DNA of 64,000 nt. Origin: Streptomyces sp. MMG1533 (GTDB lineage: Bacteria > Actinomycetota > Actinomycetes > Streptomycetales > Streptomycetaceae). Under the pieces are notes generated by a model that saw only the letters and a program-made list of their open reading frames with translations, was not told the origin of the DNA and searched no databases. The stretch lies in the NCBI RefSeq assembly GCF_001279775.1, contig NZ_LGDG01000227.1, positions 13,317-77,316 on the forward strand, read 5' to 3'. A program made the translations under genes and the position numbers. This document shows, piece after piece, positions 50,865 to 60,634 of this stretch. Positions within the stretch are counted from its first letter, which is position 1. Each line of letters starts with the position of its first letter.

Positions 50865-52898
50865 ATGGCAACGGCGGACAGGTCCCGCGAGGAACGGGAG
50901 CGCCAGGTCGCGGCGGCCGCCGCGCGGTACGACGAGAGTGGCGACGAGCGGCGGGCGGTCGAGCAGCAGCAGGACGCCGGGGTCACCTTCCCGGATTCGC
51001 AGGAGGCGCTCGCGGCCCGCGCGGCCCGACTGCTCGACCGGCACGCGGTGCCCGCCGCCATGGTGGTGGAGGCCGTCCGGGCGGAACCGCTGGCCCCGCC
51101 TGCCGCGTACGAACGCATCCTCGGGGTGTCCAAGGATCTGCAGGCATGGAGCTTCCTGCCGCGCGGTGCCCGGGCGGCACGTACCATCGCCCGGATCTCG
51201 GTGCGGGAGAACGGCCGTGAGCTGCCCATCGGCACCGGCTTCCTGGTGTCGCCGAGCCTGCTGATGACCAACCATCACGTGCTCACCGACGCGGAGGCCG
51301 CCCGGCAGTGCTTCGTCGAGTTCGAGGCCCAGGTCACCGTCGACAACACACCGCAGCCGGCGACGCGGCTGGAACTCGACCCCGCCGGGTTCTTCGTGGC
51401 GGACGCACGCCTCGACTTCGCTCTGGTACTGGTCGCCCCCGGCCCGGACCTGCGGCCCCCGGGGGAGACGTTCGGCTGGAACCGGCTCAGCGCCCAGCCG
51501 GGAAAGCTGGTGATCGGCGAGCCGGTCAACGTCATCGGCCACCCGATGGGACGACTGAAGGAGATCGCGCTACGCGACAACATGCTCCAGGTGCGCCTCG
51601 ACGACTTCCTCCACTACAAGACGGACACCGAGCCCGGCAACTCGGGCTCTCCCGTCTTCAACGACCAGTGGGAGGTCGTCGCGCTCCACCACAGCGGTGT
51701 GCCCAGGACCGACGACCAGGGCCGCATTCTGCGCCGTGACGGACAGGTCTGGCAGCCCGGTGACGGCGACGACGCCATCGACTGGGTGTCCAACGAGGGC
51801 GTACGCATCAGCTCCATCCTGAAGCACCTCGCCGCCCTGCCCCTCACCTCCCGGCAGCAGGCGCTGCTGGCCGAGACGGGCCCGGAGTCTGGGCTGCACC
51901 TCGCGGAGGCCGCCGTCGGCCCGGTGGCGGCCGCCACTCCCGCAGTCGCAGCGCCGGGCTCGGCCACCGAGCAGGCCACCGCGCGTGCAGGCCTGCGCGC
52001 CCGGGACGGCGCGTTCGGCGGCAGACGGCATCTGGTCTTCCTGCACGGTCGCTCCCAGGAAGGCAAGGAGCCCGAAAAGCTGCGCCGCGAATGGGCGGCG
52101 GGACTCAACCAGGGGCTCGTCCGCGCCGGGCTCCCCCCGGTCGACCCGGCGGACGTCTGGTTCCCCTACTACGGCGACAGACTGGTGCAGGCCCTGACCG
52201 CGCACGAGGCCGTCCCCCACATCGTCGAGGCGCCGACCGCCACGGCGGCGGAGGCGGTCGCGCCCGCCAACCCCACCGCCCGCGCGGTGTACGAGGAGAT
52301 CGTCGGCGAGGCGGCCGCGAAGTGGCACATGCCGCACGAAAGCCGGCTGGCCACCGAGAGGATCGGCCTGGGCGACGTCGTCGGAGCCCTGCAGAAGCGG
52401 CTCAGCTGGCTGGCCGCCATAAGCGACCTCGACGCTTGGGCCATCGCCCTGGTCTTCCGTGACGTGGCCGCGTACCTCGACGACCGGCGCATCCGGGAAG
52501 AGGTCCTGGGCTGCGTACTCGAGACGATGCCGGACGCGGGAGAAGTGGTGCTGGTCAGTCACAGCCTCGGCACGGTCGTCGGCCTGGATCTCACCACACG
52601 GCTGTCCCCCGGAGTGGACCTCGTCCATCTGACCACGGCGGGCAGTCCCGTCGGCTTGGACAGCGTGTACAGCAGGCTGCTCGTCGGCGGGCCGAAGCGT
52701 CCGGACATCGTGGCGGACTGGCTCAACGCCTGGTGCCCGACCGACGCCGTGGCCATCGGATGCCCGCTGGGCGACGACTGGGCGGACGGACCGTCCGACC
52801 TCGCCGTCGTCAACGCCCGCGACCGGGCACACAGCATCGTCGAGTACCTCGCCCACGCCGAGGTCGCCCGGTCGATCGGCAGCCACCTCGGCGGCTGA
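50865..52898 (+). CDS. Trypsin-like serine protease fused to alpha/beta hydrolase (copy B)
   Basis: A 677-aa paralogue of the protein at 15647-17698 over its whole length. The protease triad is His138 (LLMTNHHVLTD), Asp184 (ARLDFALVLV) and Ser260 (EPGNSGSPVF). The hydrolase domain has HLVFLHGRSQEGK and the nucleophile elbow VLVSHSLGTVVGLD. There is no signal peptide. ATG 50865 lies 1 nt after the peroxidase B stop, so the two are co-translated; the peroxidase-then-protease order is the same as in module A. A fused peptidase and lipase-like enzyme next to a fatty-acid-dioxygenase homologue suggests release of acyl chains for oxidation, which is inference. Confidence 0.87.
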   Translation: MATADRSREERERQVAAAAARYDESGDERRAVEQQQDAGVTFPDSQEALAARAARLLDRHAVPAAMVVEAVRAEPLAPPAAYERILGVSKDLQAWSFLPRGARAARTIARISVRENGRELPIGTGFLVSPSLLMTNHHVLTDAEAARQCFVEFEAQVTVDNTPQPATRLELDPAGFFVADARLDFALVLVAPGPDLRPPGETFGWNRLSAQPGKLVIGEPVNVIGHPMGRLKEIALRDNMLQVRLDDFLHYKTDTEPGNSGSPVFNDQWEVVALHHSGVPRTDDQGRILRRDGQVWQPGDGDDAIDWVSNEGVRISSILKHLAALPLTSRQQALLAETGPESGLHLAEAAVGPVAAATPAVAAPGSATEQATARAGLRARDGAFGGRRHLVFLHGRSQEGKEPEKLRREWAAGLNQGLVRAGLPPVDPADVWFPYYGDRLVQALTAHEAVPHIVEAPTATAAEAVAPANPTARAVYEEIVGEAAAKWHMPHESRLATERIGLGDVVGALQKRLSWLAAISDLDAWAIALVFRDVAAYLDDRRIREEVLGCVLETMPDAGEVVLVSHSLGTVVGLDLTTRLSPGVDLVHLTTAGSPVGLDSVYSRLLVGGPKRPDIVADWLNAWCPTDAVAIGCPLGDDWADGPSDLAVVNARDRAHSIVEYLAHAEVARSIGSHLGG

Positions 52899-53068
52899 GC
52901 CTGACGTTCCGTCACCGATGCCGACCGGTGTCGCCGGCGCGCGACAGCTGACCCGGCAACCGTGCCATGCCCGATACGGAGCCCGGTCCCCGTCGAGTGG
53001 TCCACCATCCGGTTGACCTCCCTGGCGGGTCTCGGATCACCCTCCGGGGCGGCTGGGACGATTCGCGC

Positions 53069-54685
53069 ATGGCACCCAGGGCAGGCACTGCAGAGAGTCC
53101 GGCAACGGCGCGAATCGTCCTGCTGACACTCGCGGCCGGTCAGTTCCTGATGGCGCTCGACAGCTCGGTCATGAACGTGTCGATCGCGACGGTGGCCGAG
53201 GACGTGGGCACGACGGTGACGGGTGTCCAGGGCGCCATCACGGCCTACACCCTCGTGATGGCGATGTTCATGATCCCCGGCGGCAAGGCCGGGGCGCTGA
53301 TCGGCCGCAAACGCGTGTTCATGATCGGTTGCGGTATCTACGGCTGCGGCTCCCTGGTCACGGCGCTCGCACCGAATCTGCCCGTGCTGCTGCTCGGCTG
53401 GGCGTTCCTGGAGGGGATCGGGGCGGCGCTCATCCTGCCCGCGATCGTGACGCTCGTGGCAAGCAACTTCGCCTCTGAACGCCGTCCCGCCGCCTACGGA
53501 CTCGTCGCGGCCGCAGGGGCCGTGGCGATCGCGGTCGGGCCGCTCGTCGGCGGTGTCGCAACCACGTACTTCTCCTGGCGGTGGGTCTTCGCCGGTGAGG
53601 TGCTGATGGTGATCGGCATCCTGGTGCTCGCCCGCCGCATCGCGGACGCGCCGATCGACGAACGCCCGCGCATCGACCTGGTCGGCGCCGTGCTCTCCGC
53701 GTGTGGGCTCGGGATCTTCGTCTACGGCGTACTCCGCTCGGACGAATGGGGCTGGTTCCGGCCGAAGCCCGACGCCCCTTCGTGGCTCGGAGTCTCGCTG
53801 GTCGTGTGGCTGATGCTGGCCGGTGTCCTTCTGATCTGGCTCTTTCTCCGCTGGGAAGCCCGCTTGGTGGAGCGGCGGAGGGAGCCACTCATCGACCCGG
53901 CCATGTTGCAGAACAAGCAACTCACCGGCGGGCTGACGATGTTCTTCTTCCAGTACCTCGTTCAGATGGGCGTGTTCTTCGTCGTACCGCTCTACCTGTC
54001 GGTGGCCCTGGGCCTGTCCGCGCTCGCGACCGGAGTCCGCATCCTGCCGCTGTCGGTCACACTGCTGGCGGCCGCGATCCTGATCCCCCGCTACTTTCCG
54101 GACGTCTCTCCGCAGCGGGTGGTGCGGCTCGGGATCCTCGCGTTGCTCACGGGCGCGGTGGTCCTTATGGCCGCGCTCGACGCAGACGCCGGTGCGGAAA
54201 TCGTCGCCATCCCGCTCCTGTTGATCGGGCTCGGGATGGGCGCGCTGGCGTCCCAGCTCGGGGCGGTCACCGTATCCGCGGTGCCACAGGCACAGAGCGC
54301 AGAAGTCGGCGGTGTCCAGAACGCCGTCACCAATCTCGGCGCCTCGATCGGTACGGCACTCGCCGGATCAATCATGATCGCCACGCTCACGACTTCGTTC
54401 CTGACCAGCGTGGACCAGAATCCGGCGGTCCCGGACGACGTCAAGAGCCGGGCGACCGTGGAACTCCAGAGCGGCGTACCGTTCTTGTCGGACGCCCAGC
54501 TCGAGACCGCCCTCGACGAGGCGGGCACGAGCGCGGAGGTGAGTCAGGCGGCGCTCGACGCGAACGCCGCCGCCAGGATCGACGGTCTGCGCGCCGCACT
54601 CGCCATCCTCGCCTTCACCGCTCTCCTCGCGATGTTCTTCACCCAGCGGATCCCGAATACCCAGCCCCGTTCGACGGAGCCATAG
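53069..54685 (+). CDS. MFS transporter, DHA2 (14-TM) drug exporter type
   Basis: A 538-aa integral membrane protein. TM1 includes GQFLMALDSSVMNVSIATVA (the DHA2 'L-D-x-T/S-I/V-V-N-V-A' motif C region), and the loop 2-3 motif reads GGKAGALIGRKRVF (family motif A). About 14 hydrophobic helices are visible, ending TALLAMFFTQR. It probably exports drugs or natural products with proton antiport. The start is set at ATG 53069 (MAPRAGTAES); the ribosome binding site is weak. It is outside the CIS island and ordinary for the genus. Confidence 0.92.
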   Translation: MAPRAGTAESPATARIVLLTLAAGQFLMALDSSVMNVSIATVAEDVGTTVTGVQGAITAYTLVMAMFMIPGGKAGALIGRKRVFMIGCGIYGCGSLVTALAPNLPVLLLGWAFLEGIGAALILPAIVTLVASNFASERRPAAYGLVAAAGAVAIAVGPLVGGVATTYFSWRWVFAGEVLMVIGILVLARRIADAPIDERPRIDLVGAVLSACGLGIFVYGVLRSDEWGWFRPKPDAPSWLGVSLVVWLMLAGVLLIWLFLRWEARLVERRREPLIDPAMLQNKQLTGGLTMFFFQYLVQMGVFFVVPLYLSVALGLSALATGVRILPLSVTLLAAAILIPRYFPDVSPQRVVRLGILALLTGAVVLMAALDADAGAEIVAIPLLLIGLGMGALASQLGAVTVSAVPQAQSAEVGGVQNAVTNLGASIGTALAGSIMIATLTTSFLTSVDQNPAVPDDVKSRATVELQSGVPFLSDAQLETALDEAGTSAEVSQAALDANAAARIDGLRAALAILAFTALLAMFFTQRIPNTQPRSTEP

Positions 54686-54727
54686 CCGCGGGACAGCTGG
54701 AACCAAGCCCTCCTTGCTCGGCACGAC

Positions 54728-55096
54728 TCAGGGCGTTTTCGTAGCGGACTGCTTCGTGCCTTTGCTCCTGTTGGTGGCCTTGCCGCTGCGCCCTGGCTTG
54801 GCGGGCGCGCTCTTGCGCGTTGTGGCCTCCTTTGTGCGTGCGACCGTCCGCGACGGCTCTGTCCGGGTCGGTGTGGTCGGCCACTTGAACTCGATCTCCA
54901 GCTCGATCTCCCCATCACCGATCTCGATCTCCACCTCGCTGCGAAGGTCGTCGGGGATCCGCAGGCTCAGCGTTCCGGGGCTGACTTCCAGTTCGGCATC
55001 CCCACCTTCCCTCAGCGCGGCTGCCAGTGCGGTGAGCTGGTCAGCCGCCTCAAGGCGTGACAGCGAGCGCTTCTGCTCAAACTTGAGGTCCTTCAT
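54728..55096 (-). CDS. Amphi-Trp domain protein
   Basis: A 122-aa protein starting MKDLKFEQKRSLSRLEAADQ with GGAGACACCC upstream. Residues 1-75 form the amphi-Trp domain: a helix (AADQLTALAAALREGG), then strands (AELEVSPGTLSLRIPD, then VEIEIGDGEIELEIEFKW) ending in the signature FKW. A basic Lys/Ser/Thr-rich tail follows (ATTRKSAPAKPGRSGKATNR), which may bind nucleic acid. Function unknown; frequently seen near stress genes. It converges with the MFS gene. Confidence 0.88.
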   Translation of the reverse strand: MKDLKFEQKRSLSRLEAADQLTALAAALREGGDAELEVSPGTLSLRIPDDLRSEVEIEIGDGEIELEIEFKWPTTPTRTEPSRTVARTKEATTRKSAPAKPGRSGKATNRSKGTKQSATKTP

Positions 55097-55157
55097 GGGT
55101 GTCTCCGATCCGGAGACGGCCTGGGTCCCGGTGCGCAACCCGAGGCCATCCCCTGCT

Positions 55158-55271
55158 TCATCGCTCCGACGGACCGGGAGCGGTGCACAGTGCCCAGATC
55201 ACGAAGCCGTTGATCGCGATCAGGACAATGGCCCAGAACGGCGGCGAAGACCAGCCGGCCGCTTCCGACAC
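55158..55271 (-). CDS. Small single-pass membrane protein
   Basis: A 37-aa frame from GTG 55271, behind AGAGAGGACCG. It contains one transmembrane helix (PPFWAIVLIAINGFVIWALC) and a charged end. Upstream, an ATG at about 55,335 with an ideal AAGGAG site opens a different frame (MTSHVSGGPLGCGGAGFRED) that runs into this region without a membrane helix. A single-base frameshift joining the two would give one protein of about 60 aa, so the gene may be longer and broken. Confidence 0.45.
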   Translation of the reverse strand: MSEAAGWSSPPFWAIVLIAINGFVIWALCTAPGPSER

Positions 55272-55532
55272 CGGTCCTCTCTGAACCCCGCACCGCCGCA
55301 CCCGAGCGGGCCCCCACTGACATGACTCGTCATCGCCGGCTCCTTCGTGTCGCACGGCCCCGCACAACCGCGCACTCGTGTTCGGCCGGTCGGGCTACTT
55401 CCAATCTCGTCCTGTCGGGTGCCCTGCGCACCTCGGAGTGCCTGACCGGTGGCTCTCCATGCGCAGTGCGCAGGACACCTGTGCAGGCCGGGGCCATGTC
55501 GACGCGGCGGCGGGGGCAAGGACCACAGAAAA

Positions 55533-55802
55533 TCACCCCTGCGGTCGTCGTGTCCGTCGGTGCCGGCGCCGCCGCGCAGCAAAGGCACAGGCGAGCATGC
55601 CGAGGCCCCAGGCGATCAGAAGGGCACCCCATAGCGGCATGGTCACCGTTGGGATGAGAAGGCGGATCTCGGTACTCGCGCGGTTTTCGAAGATGAAGAC
55701 CATGGCGATCGCAGTGATCAGGACGAACGGTGTGACGCGGCGGACAGCGGGGCGGGAAAGGAATGGGGTGTGCGGCCGTTGGTCTGTACTGGTTCGAGCC
55801 AT
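55533..55802 (-). CDS. Small membrane protein, LapA/DUF1049-like
   Basis: An 89-aa protein with two transmembrane helices (TPFVLITAIAMVFIFENRAS and MPLWGALLIAWGLGMLACAF) and a basic C-terminus. The 'FIFENRxxxxIRLLIPTVTMPLW' spacing is typical of LapA-like/DUF1049 proteins. ATG 55802 is preferred because GGAGAG lies 7 nt upstream; ATG 55817 is possible. Function unknown, likely inner-membrane. Confidence 0.7.
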   Translation of the reverse strand: MARTSTDQRPHTPFLSRPAVRRVTPFVLITAIAMVFIFENRASTEIRLLIPTVTMPLWGALLIAWGLGMLACAFAARRRRHRRTRRPQG

Positions 55803-55983
55803 GAGATGTCTCTCCATCACGTTGCCCCCTTCATCCAGCGTGCTCTTCCAGCACACGACTCGCTACCGAAGGAGCCGCGGCCCCAGTGCGTCACCGGCGT
55901 CGCTGCGACGGGACGGCACCGACGACCGCGAATCCGTACCACGCTGCCGCGAGGGCCGGCGAAGCTTGTGCTGTTCGGGGGCC

Positions 55984-58900
55984 TCAGATCCCGGGGGTGA
56001 TGCCGATCGTCGGAGGCGGAGTTCGGGCGGCGATGCGGTGGTGTTCTTGATCGACCAGTTCGGACAGGGCCGTTGCCCCGCAACGAGTGAACAGTGCTTT
56101 CGCTCGTTCCAGCTGGGCGAGTCCTTCGGGCCGGCGGTCCACGACGGACAGCGCGATGCCGGCCGTCAGCCGGGCTGTGGCTTCATAGAGCGGCATTCGA
56201 GCTGCGCAGAACGCGGCAGCGGCCTCGCACGCAGTCTCTGCCGCCGCCGCGTCTTCCCTGGTGAGGTGTACCTCGGCGCGGGCCAGCAAAGCGAAGCCGA
56301 GCTGTCCGGGCGGTCTGTCAGGGCTCACAGCGGATGCTGCGCGGCCGGCCCACATCTCGGCAGCCGCCACATCGCCCCGGGCCAGTTCCGCACCGGTCAG
56401 CAGCCGTAACCACAAGGGGCGCACGGGTGCTTCGAACGCCGACATTTCGGGGCCACCGCCCGCTTCGATCACCCTGCGGACGCAGCCCGCCGGATCGCCG
56501 TTGAGCAGCAACGCATTGCCGAGCATCCCGAGGATCGCCGACCGGTACTGGGTCGGTTCGGGGCCGGCCTGGGAAAGCGACTCCTCGCAGATCTTCAGTG
56601 CTCCGGCGAAGTCTCCCCGCCACATCGAGACCGCCGCGTTCACCGCCTCGGCCAGCGAGCGTGGCTCGTTGCTGCCGACGAGTGATGCCGCCTCCAGTGC
56701 GTCGTCGGCGTACGTCGTTGCCTCGTCCAGACGCCCGAGCCACATCAGGACGTATGCGGAGGCGGCGAACAGATCGGCGAGCATGAGGCTTTGGCCGGTA
56801 CGGCGGGAAAGGTCCAGGCCCCGACCGAGGTGGCGGAGCGCGGGATCGTGGTGTCCCAGGAACATTTCCGTCCAGCCGATCGTGACAAGGGTGTCGATCT
56901 GGCCGACCAGGTGCTGGTCATCGGTTTCGTCGACGACTTCCAGGACCAGGTTCAGGTAGTCGGTCGATCGGGCAAAGTCCCCGGCCAGGGTATGTGCCAG
57001 TGCCAGCAGACCCCGGACGGCGGTGATCAGCAGCGGGTCGCCGACGGTTTCCGCCGAGCGCAGCGCGCGTTCGCCCCAGTCGACGGCTGTCGGGAAGTCG
57101 GCTGTGCGAAGCGCCACCGTCGCAACCCCCGTCTGCAGAGCCGCGGTCTCGGCTTCCGGCCGGCCGTCGTGGTCCGCCAGTTCCCGGAGCAGAAGCGACG
57201 TCGCCTCCTTGTACCGGCCGAGCTTCCACTCCATCGTGGCTCGGGAGACGGTCAGCAGCGCCCGCTGAGCCCGTGCCTCCGCGGGCAGGAGAGAAGCGGC
57301 CGTGCGCAGGAGGTCGCGGCTTTCCAGCAGTCGTCCGGCCATGCCCGAAGCTTTGGCCTGCTGGAGCCACAGTTCGGGCCGCAGTCGACTCTGGTCTCCG
57401 AGCAATCGCAAGGCTTCCTGTGTCCAATGCGCGGCAGTGGCAGGTGCGATCGTCATCACCTGACGGGCGGCCCGCACAAGTACGTCGACGGCGTGTTCAT
57501 CTCCTACTCGCGCCGAACGCTGAACGTGCGACGCCTGGGCGGTCAGCGGTGCGCCGTGCAGCGCCAGGCCGTCCGCGGCGCGTGTATGCGCCTCGATCCG
57601 CCAGCCGGCGCCCGCCCCCTGATACACCGCGGCCCGCACCAGCGGATGGCGGAACCGGAATCGGCGCGTGGAGCCGACCTGGCGTACCAGGTCCCGCTCC
57701 GCGACCTCGTCCAGTGCGGCAAGGGCCTGTGCCTCACCGGTCTGGGCCACGACCGCCACCATCTCGGCGTCGAAGGAGTCGCCGAGCACCGCGGCCGCCT
57801 GTGTACAGACCCGCGCAGCGGCCGACAGACCTCCCAGCTCCTCCAGCAGTGCGGCACGCACCGATTGCGGCAGATCGTCGGTGACAGGCGCCGAGTCGGC
57901 CGGGACCGCCGGAGGGCTTTCGTTCCCGGCACTTCGGGTCAGCGCCTCCAGGTAGAACGGGTTGCCGCCGCTCGCCTCGTACAGCTGTTGGAAACGCCAG
58001 TGATCCTTCCTGGCCCCGCACAGCTCCGCTCCCTCGGCCGGGGACAGCGGACCCAGCTCGACCCTGGCCACTCTTCCCTCCGTTCCGGCCCGGCCCAGTG
58101 CCGCGGCCAGTCGCGGCGGGGCCTGCCGGGGGCGGTAGGCGAGGGCGAGGAGCAGCGGTGTCCTTGGCGGGTGCCGTACCAGATGGTCGATCAGCTCGGC
58201 AGTACCGTCATCCGTCCACTGCAGGTCGTCCAGGCTGAGCACGAGCCCGCCGTCGGCACTCAGCGTCTCCAGCAACGTCCGCACCGCCCGGTGGAACCAG
58301 TACCGTTCGACCGTCACCGGCTCCGGCCCGGTCGGGAAGCGGTCACACAGCGCGGGGAAGACCGTACTCAGCAGGGCGAACACGCCGGGCGGCGCTCCCT
58401 CGTTCCGGAGCCGGAGGAAGTCCGCATGGCCGAGGTGGTCGTCCAAGGCGTCGACGAACGCACCGTAGGGAGCCCGGTCGAACTCCACGCTGCGGCCGGC
58501 CAAGGACAGGAAACCGCGCTGTCTCGCGCGCTCGCCCAGTTCGCCGAGCAGCCGTGTCTTCCCGATACCCGGTTCCCCGACCACCTCGACCACCCCTGGC
58601 GCACCGGCCAGGGCATCCCCGATCGCACCGTCGAGGACCGTCAACTCCGCTGCCCGCCCGATCAGATGGCTCCCCGTCCGGGGTCGCGGCGAACTGGGCA
58701 GGGCACCGCCGCCGAACCGTGCGGTGGGCACCGGAGGGGATGTGGGTGACGGGCGCGGCACTAGGGCGGGTGCGGATCCCGGAGCGCGTCCGGCGGCGGG
58801 GCCGGCGGCTGGGACGTCCAGTGCCGGGTCGGTGGTGAGGATCTGCTGGTGCAGCTGCCGCAACGGGAGGCTGGGGTCACAGCCGAGTTCTTCGGCCAGC

Positions 58901-59565
58901 AGCAGCCGGATTCGCTGAAAATGGTTGAGGGCATCGGCTGGGCGACCACAGCGGTGCAGGGCGAGGATGAACTGGCCGGCCAGCCGTTCGTCCAGTGGGT
59001 GTGTCTCGACCCGGGCGGACAATTCGGCCAACAGTCCGGTGTGGTGACCGCAGCGGAGCCGAACGTCGGTGTGGTCCAGTTCGGCCGCGATCCGTTCTTG
59101 GTCCACGGCATCGCGGAGGGCGTTGATCCAAGGGGCGTCCAGACCCGCGAAGGCATCTCCCCGCCAGAGACCGAGTGCCTGTCCGAACAGGGTCGCAGCC
59201 TGCTCGTCCTGCTCGTTCCGCGCGGCCGCGCGGGCCCGTGCGACAACGTCGTGGAACCGGTGCAGATCCACTGCCGTCGCCTCGACGTCGAGGACATAAC
59301 CACCGGATCGCCGGGCAATCTGCGCCCCCGCAGCGATGGCCAATGCTTGCCGCAGGCGGGAGAGGTAGCCGTAGAGCGTGTTCCGGACCCGCTGCGGAGG
59401 ACGGTCGGCCCAGACTCGCTCGACGAGCTGGTCCACCGAAACCACCCGGTTGGCGTCCACGAGCAGCACTGCCAGCACACACCGCTGCCGGGCGTGGCCG
59501 AGATCAACTATTCGGCCGTCCACACGCGCCTCGACATTGCCGAGCAAACGGAACTCAACCGTCAC
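55984..59565 (-). CDS. SARP/AfsR-type regulator with AAA and TPR domains
   Basis: A 1,193-aa transcriptional regulator. An OmpR-type winged helix (about 1-95: VEFRLLGNVEARVDGRIVDL, VRNTLYGYLSRLRQALA) and a BTAD domain (about 100-245) are followed by a Pro-rich linker and an AAA_16 ATPase with Walker A GEPGIGKT (330-337). A long TPR-like helical C-terminus follows. The architecture is that of the large SARPs that activate secondary metabolism or morphological genes. GTG 59565 is chosen since MTVEFRLLG matches SARP N-termini; the longer frame is low-complexity. It is divergent from a secreted peptidoglycan-binding protein (223 bp between). Confidence 0.93.
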   Translation of the reverse strand: MTVEFRLLGNVEARVDGRIVDLGHARQRCVLAVLLVDANRVVSVDQLVERVWADRPPQRVRNTLYGYLSRLRQALAIAAGAQIARRSGGYVLDVEATAVDLHRFHDVVARARAAARNEQDEQAATLFGQALGLWRGDAFAGLDAPWINALRDAVDQERIAAELDHTDVRLRCGHHTGLLAELSARVETHPLDERLAGQFILALHRCGRPADALNHFQRIRLLLAEELGCDPSLPLRQLHQQILTTDPALDVPAAGPAAGRAPGSAPALVPRPSPTSPPVPTARFGGGALPSSPRPRTGSHLIGRAAELTVLDGAIGDALAGAPGVVEVVGEPGIGKTRLLGELGERARQRGFLSLAGRSVEFDRAPYGAFVDALDDHLGHADFLRLRNEGAPPGVFALLSTVFPALCDRFPTGPEPVTVERYWFHRAVRTLLETLSADGGLVLSLDDLQWTDDGTAELIDHLVRHPPRTPLLLALAYRPRQAPPRLAAALGRAGTEGRVARVELGPLSPAEGAELCGARKDHWRFQQLYEASGGNPFYLEALTRSAGNESPPAVPADSAPVTDDLPQSVRAALLEELGGLSAAARVCTQAAAVLGDSFDAEMVAVVAQTGEAQALAALDEVAERDLVRQVGSTRRFRFRHPLVRAAVYQGAGAGWRIEAHTRAADGLALHGAPLTAQASHVQRSARVGDEHAVDVLVRAARQVMTIAPATAAHWTQEALRLLGDQSRLRPELWLQQAKASGMAGRLLESRDLLRTAASLLPAEARAQRALLTVSRATMEWKLGRYKEATSLLLRELADHDGRPEAETAALQTGVATVALRTADFPTAVDWGERALRSAETVGDPLLITAVRGLLALAHTLAGDFARSTDYLNLVLEVVDETDDQHLVGQIDTLVTIGWTEMFLGHHDPALRHLGRGLDLSRRTGQSLMLADLFAASAYVLMWLGRLDEATTYADDALEAASLVGSNEPRSLAEAVNAAVSMWRGDFAGALKICEESLSQAGPEPTQYRSAILGMLGNALLLNGDPAGCVRRVIEAGGGPEMSAFEAPVRPLWLRLLTGAELARGDVAAAEMWAGRAASAVSPDRPPGQLGFALLARAEVHLTREDAAAAETACEAAAAFCAARMPLYEATARLTAGIALSVVDRRPEGLAQLERAKALFTRCGATALSELVDQEHHRIAARTPPPTIGITPGI

Positions 59566-59788
59566 AGCACGCCCCCGAGTCTCAAGTCCCCACCTTGGCA
59601 CAGCACCTTCGACCAGCCCATTCAACGTTTGTCCAAGGTTCGCCGACGGTCGGCCGCGCACCTTGGTCCAGGACGGGAAACAGCGCGACACACAACCCGG
59701 AGGCGCTGCCCGGCAGGCGACCGGCCGCGCAACAGGGCGGCGGACGCCGCGCCCCACGTCATCCACACCCACCGCAAAGGGGACACCC

Positions 59789-60340
59789 ATGAGCTCACTC
59801 GGGAAGCGGACCAGAGCGGCCGCATGCGCGGTCGGCCTGCTGACAGCCGCCACCCTCGCCCTGAGCACCTCACCAGCCTCCGCGAACGGGACCTACAGCG
59901 GTCTCGCCTACGTGTACGGCGCCGGTACCTACGTCGACGACTGGGCCAACGAGGGCGATCTGTCGACCGGCGTCAACACGTCTTCGAACGCCACCTGCCT
60001 GTGGCAGAAGGTTCTGTGGGCGGAAGGTGCCATCGAACAGGACGGCACCCCCTTCGACGCCGCGGACATCGACGGCGTCTTCGGCGAGAACACCAAGACC
60101 GCGACCAAGTGGTATCAGGCGAAATACGGCCTGACGAGTGACGGGGTGGTCGGGAAGGACACCTTCGGACAGGCGGGGGTGTGGGGGCTGAGGGACTACA
60201 CCGGCGACGGCGCCGTTGAGACCTACCACGGCGACAGGTACGACATCAACGTCACCCGCGACAGCGAGGGCCGGTACAACTTCTACGACGGCGACGGCAA
60301 CGCGCGACTCGCCGGCTACAACTACCGGACCTGCAGCTGA
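59789..60340 (+). CDS. Secreted peptidoglycan-binding domain protein
   Basis: A 183-aa exported protein. The N-terminal signal peptide has RTRAAACAVGLLTAATLALS with Ala-x-Ala cleavage around residues 30-32 (SPASANG). Mature residues about 65-130 form a PGBD-1-like domain (CLWQKVLWAEGAIEQDG, then FGENTKTATKWYQAKYG and DGVVGKDTFG). A short beta-rich C-terminus (RYDINVTRDSEGRYNFYDGD) follows. It probably binds the cell wall. The ATG at 59789 follows AAAGGGGACACCC. A strong hairpin terminates it downstream. Confidence 0.88.
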   Translation: MSSLGKRTRAAACAVGLLTAATLALSTSPASANGTYSGLAYVYGAGTYVDDWANEGDLSTGVNTSSNATCLWQKVLWAEGAIEQDGTPFDAADIDGVFGENTKTATKWYQAKYGLTSDGVVGKDTFGQAGVWGLRDYTGDGAVETYHGDRYDINVTRDSEGRYNFYDGDGNARLAGYNYRTCS

Positions 60341-60367
60341 ACCCGCACCCTGAGGGCTGAGCGCACC

Positions 60368-60396
60368 GTGCCCGTCCCGCCGGGGAGGACGGGCAC
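60368..60396 (+). terminator. Terminator hairpin after the peptidoglycan-binding gene
   Basis: GTGCCCGTCC (60368-60377) pairs perfectly with GGACGGGCAC (60387-60396) around a 9-nt loop, 28 nt after the stop codon. Confidence 0.75.
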
Positions 60397-60634
60397 ACCC
60401 GGCGTTGGCGCGGCGAGCTCTTTCCGGCGCAGTCCGGCCCTCCGGCAGAGACCGCAGTCGCCGTACTCGCGCAGTCCTGCACCGGCCGGCTGCGGTCTCG
60501 CCCGCTGAGCACCGGGGGAAGGCGGCGAAGTCGGCACGACGGGCTGCTTGGCGGTCATCGTGGCCACCCCTGATGCCGACGTGGCCCACGCGGAATGTCA
60601 ACGGGCGTGGCCATTGGTCTGTGAGGAGTTCGGT

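Noticed and set aside
55322..55657. Plus-strand frame opposite the small membrane protein genes
   Set aside because: Basic low-complexity translation, no start signal, and it overlaps better-supported genes on the other strand.
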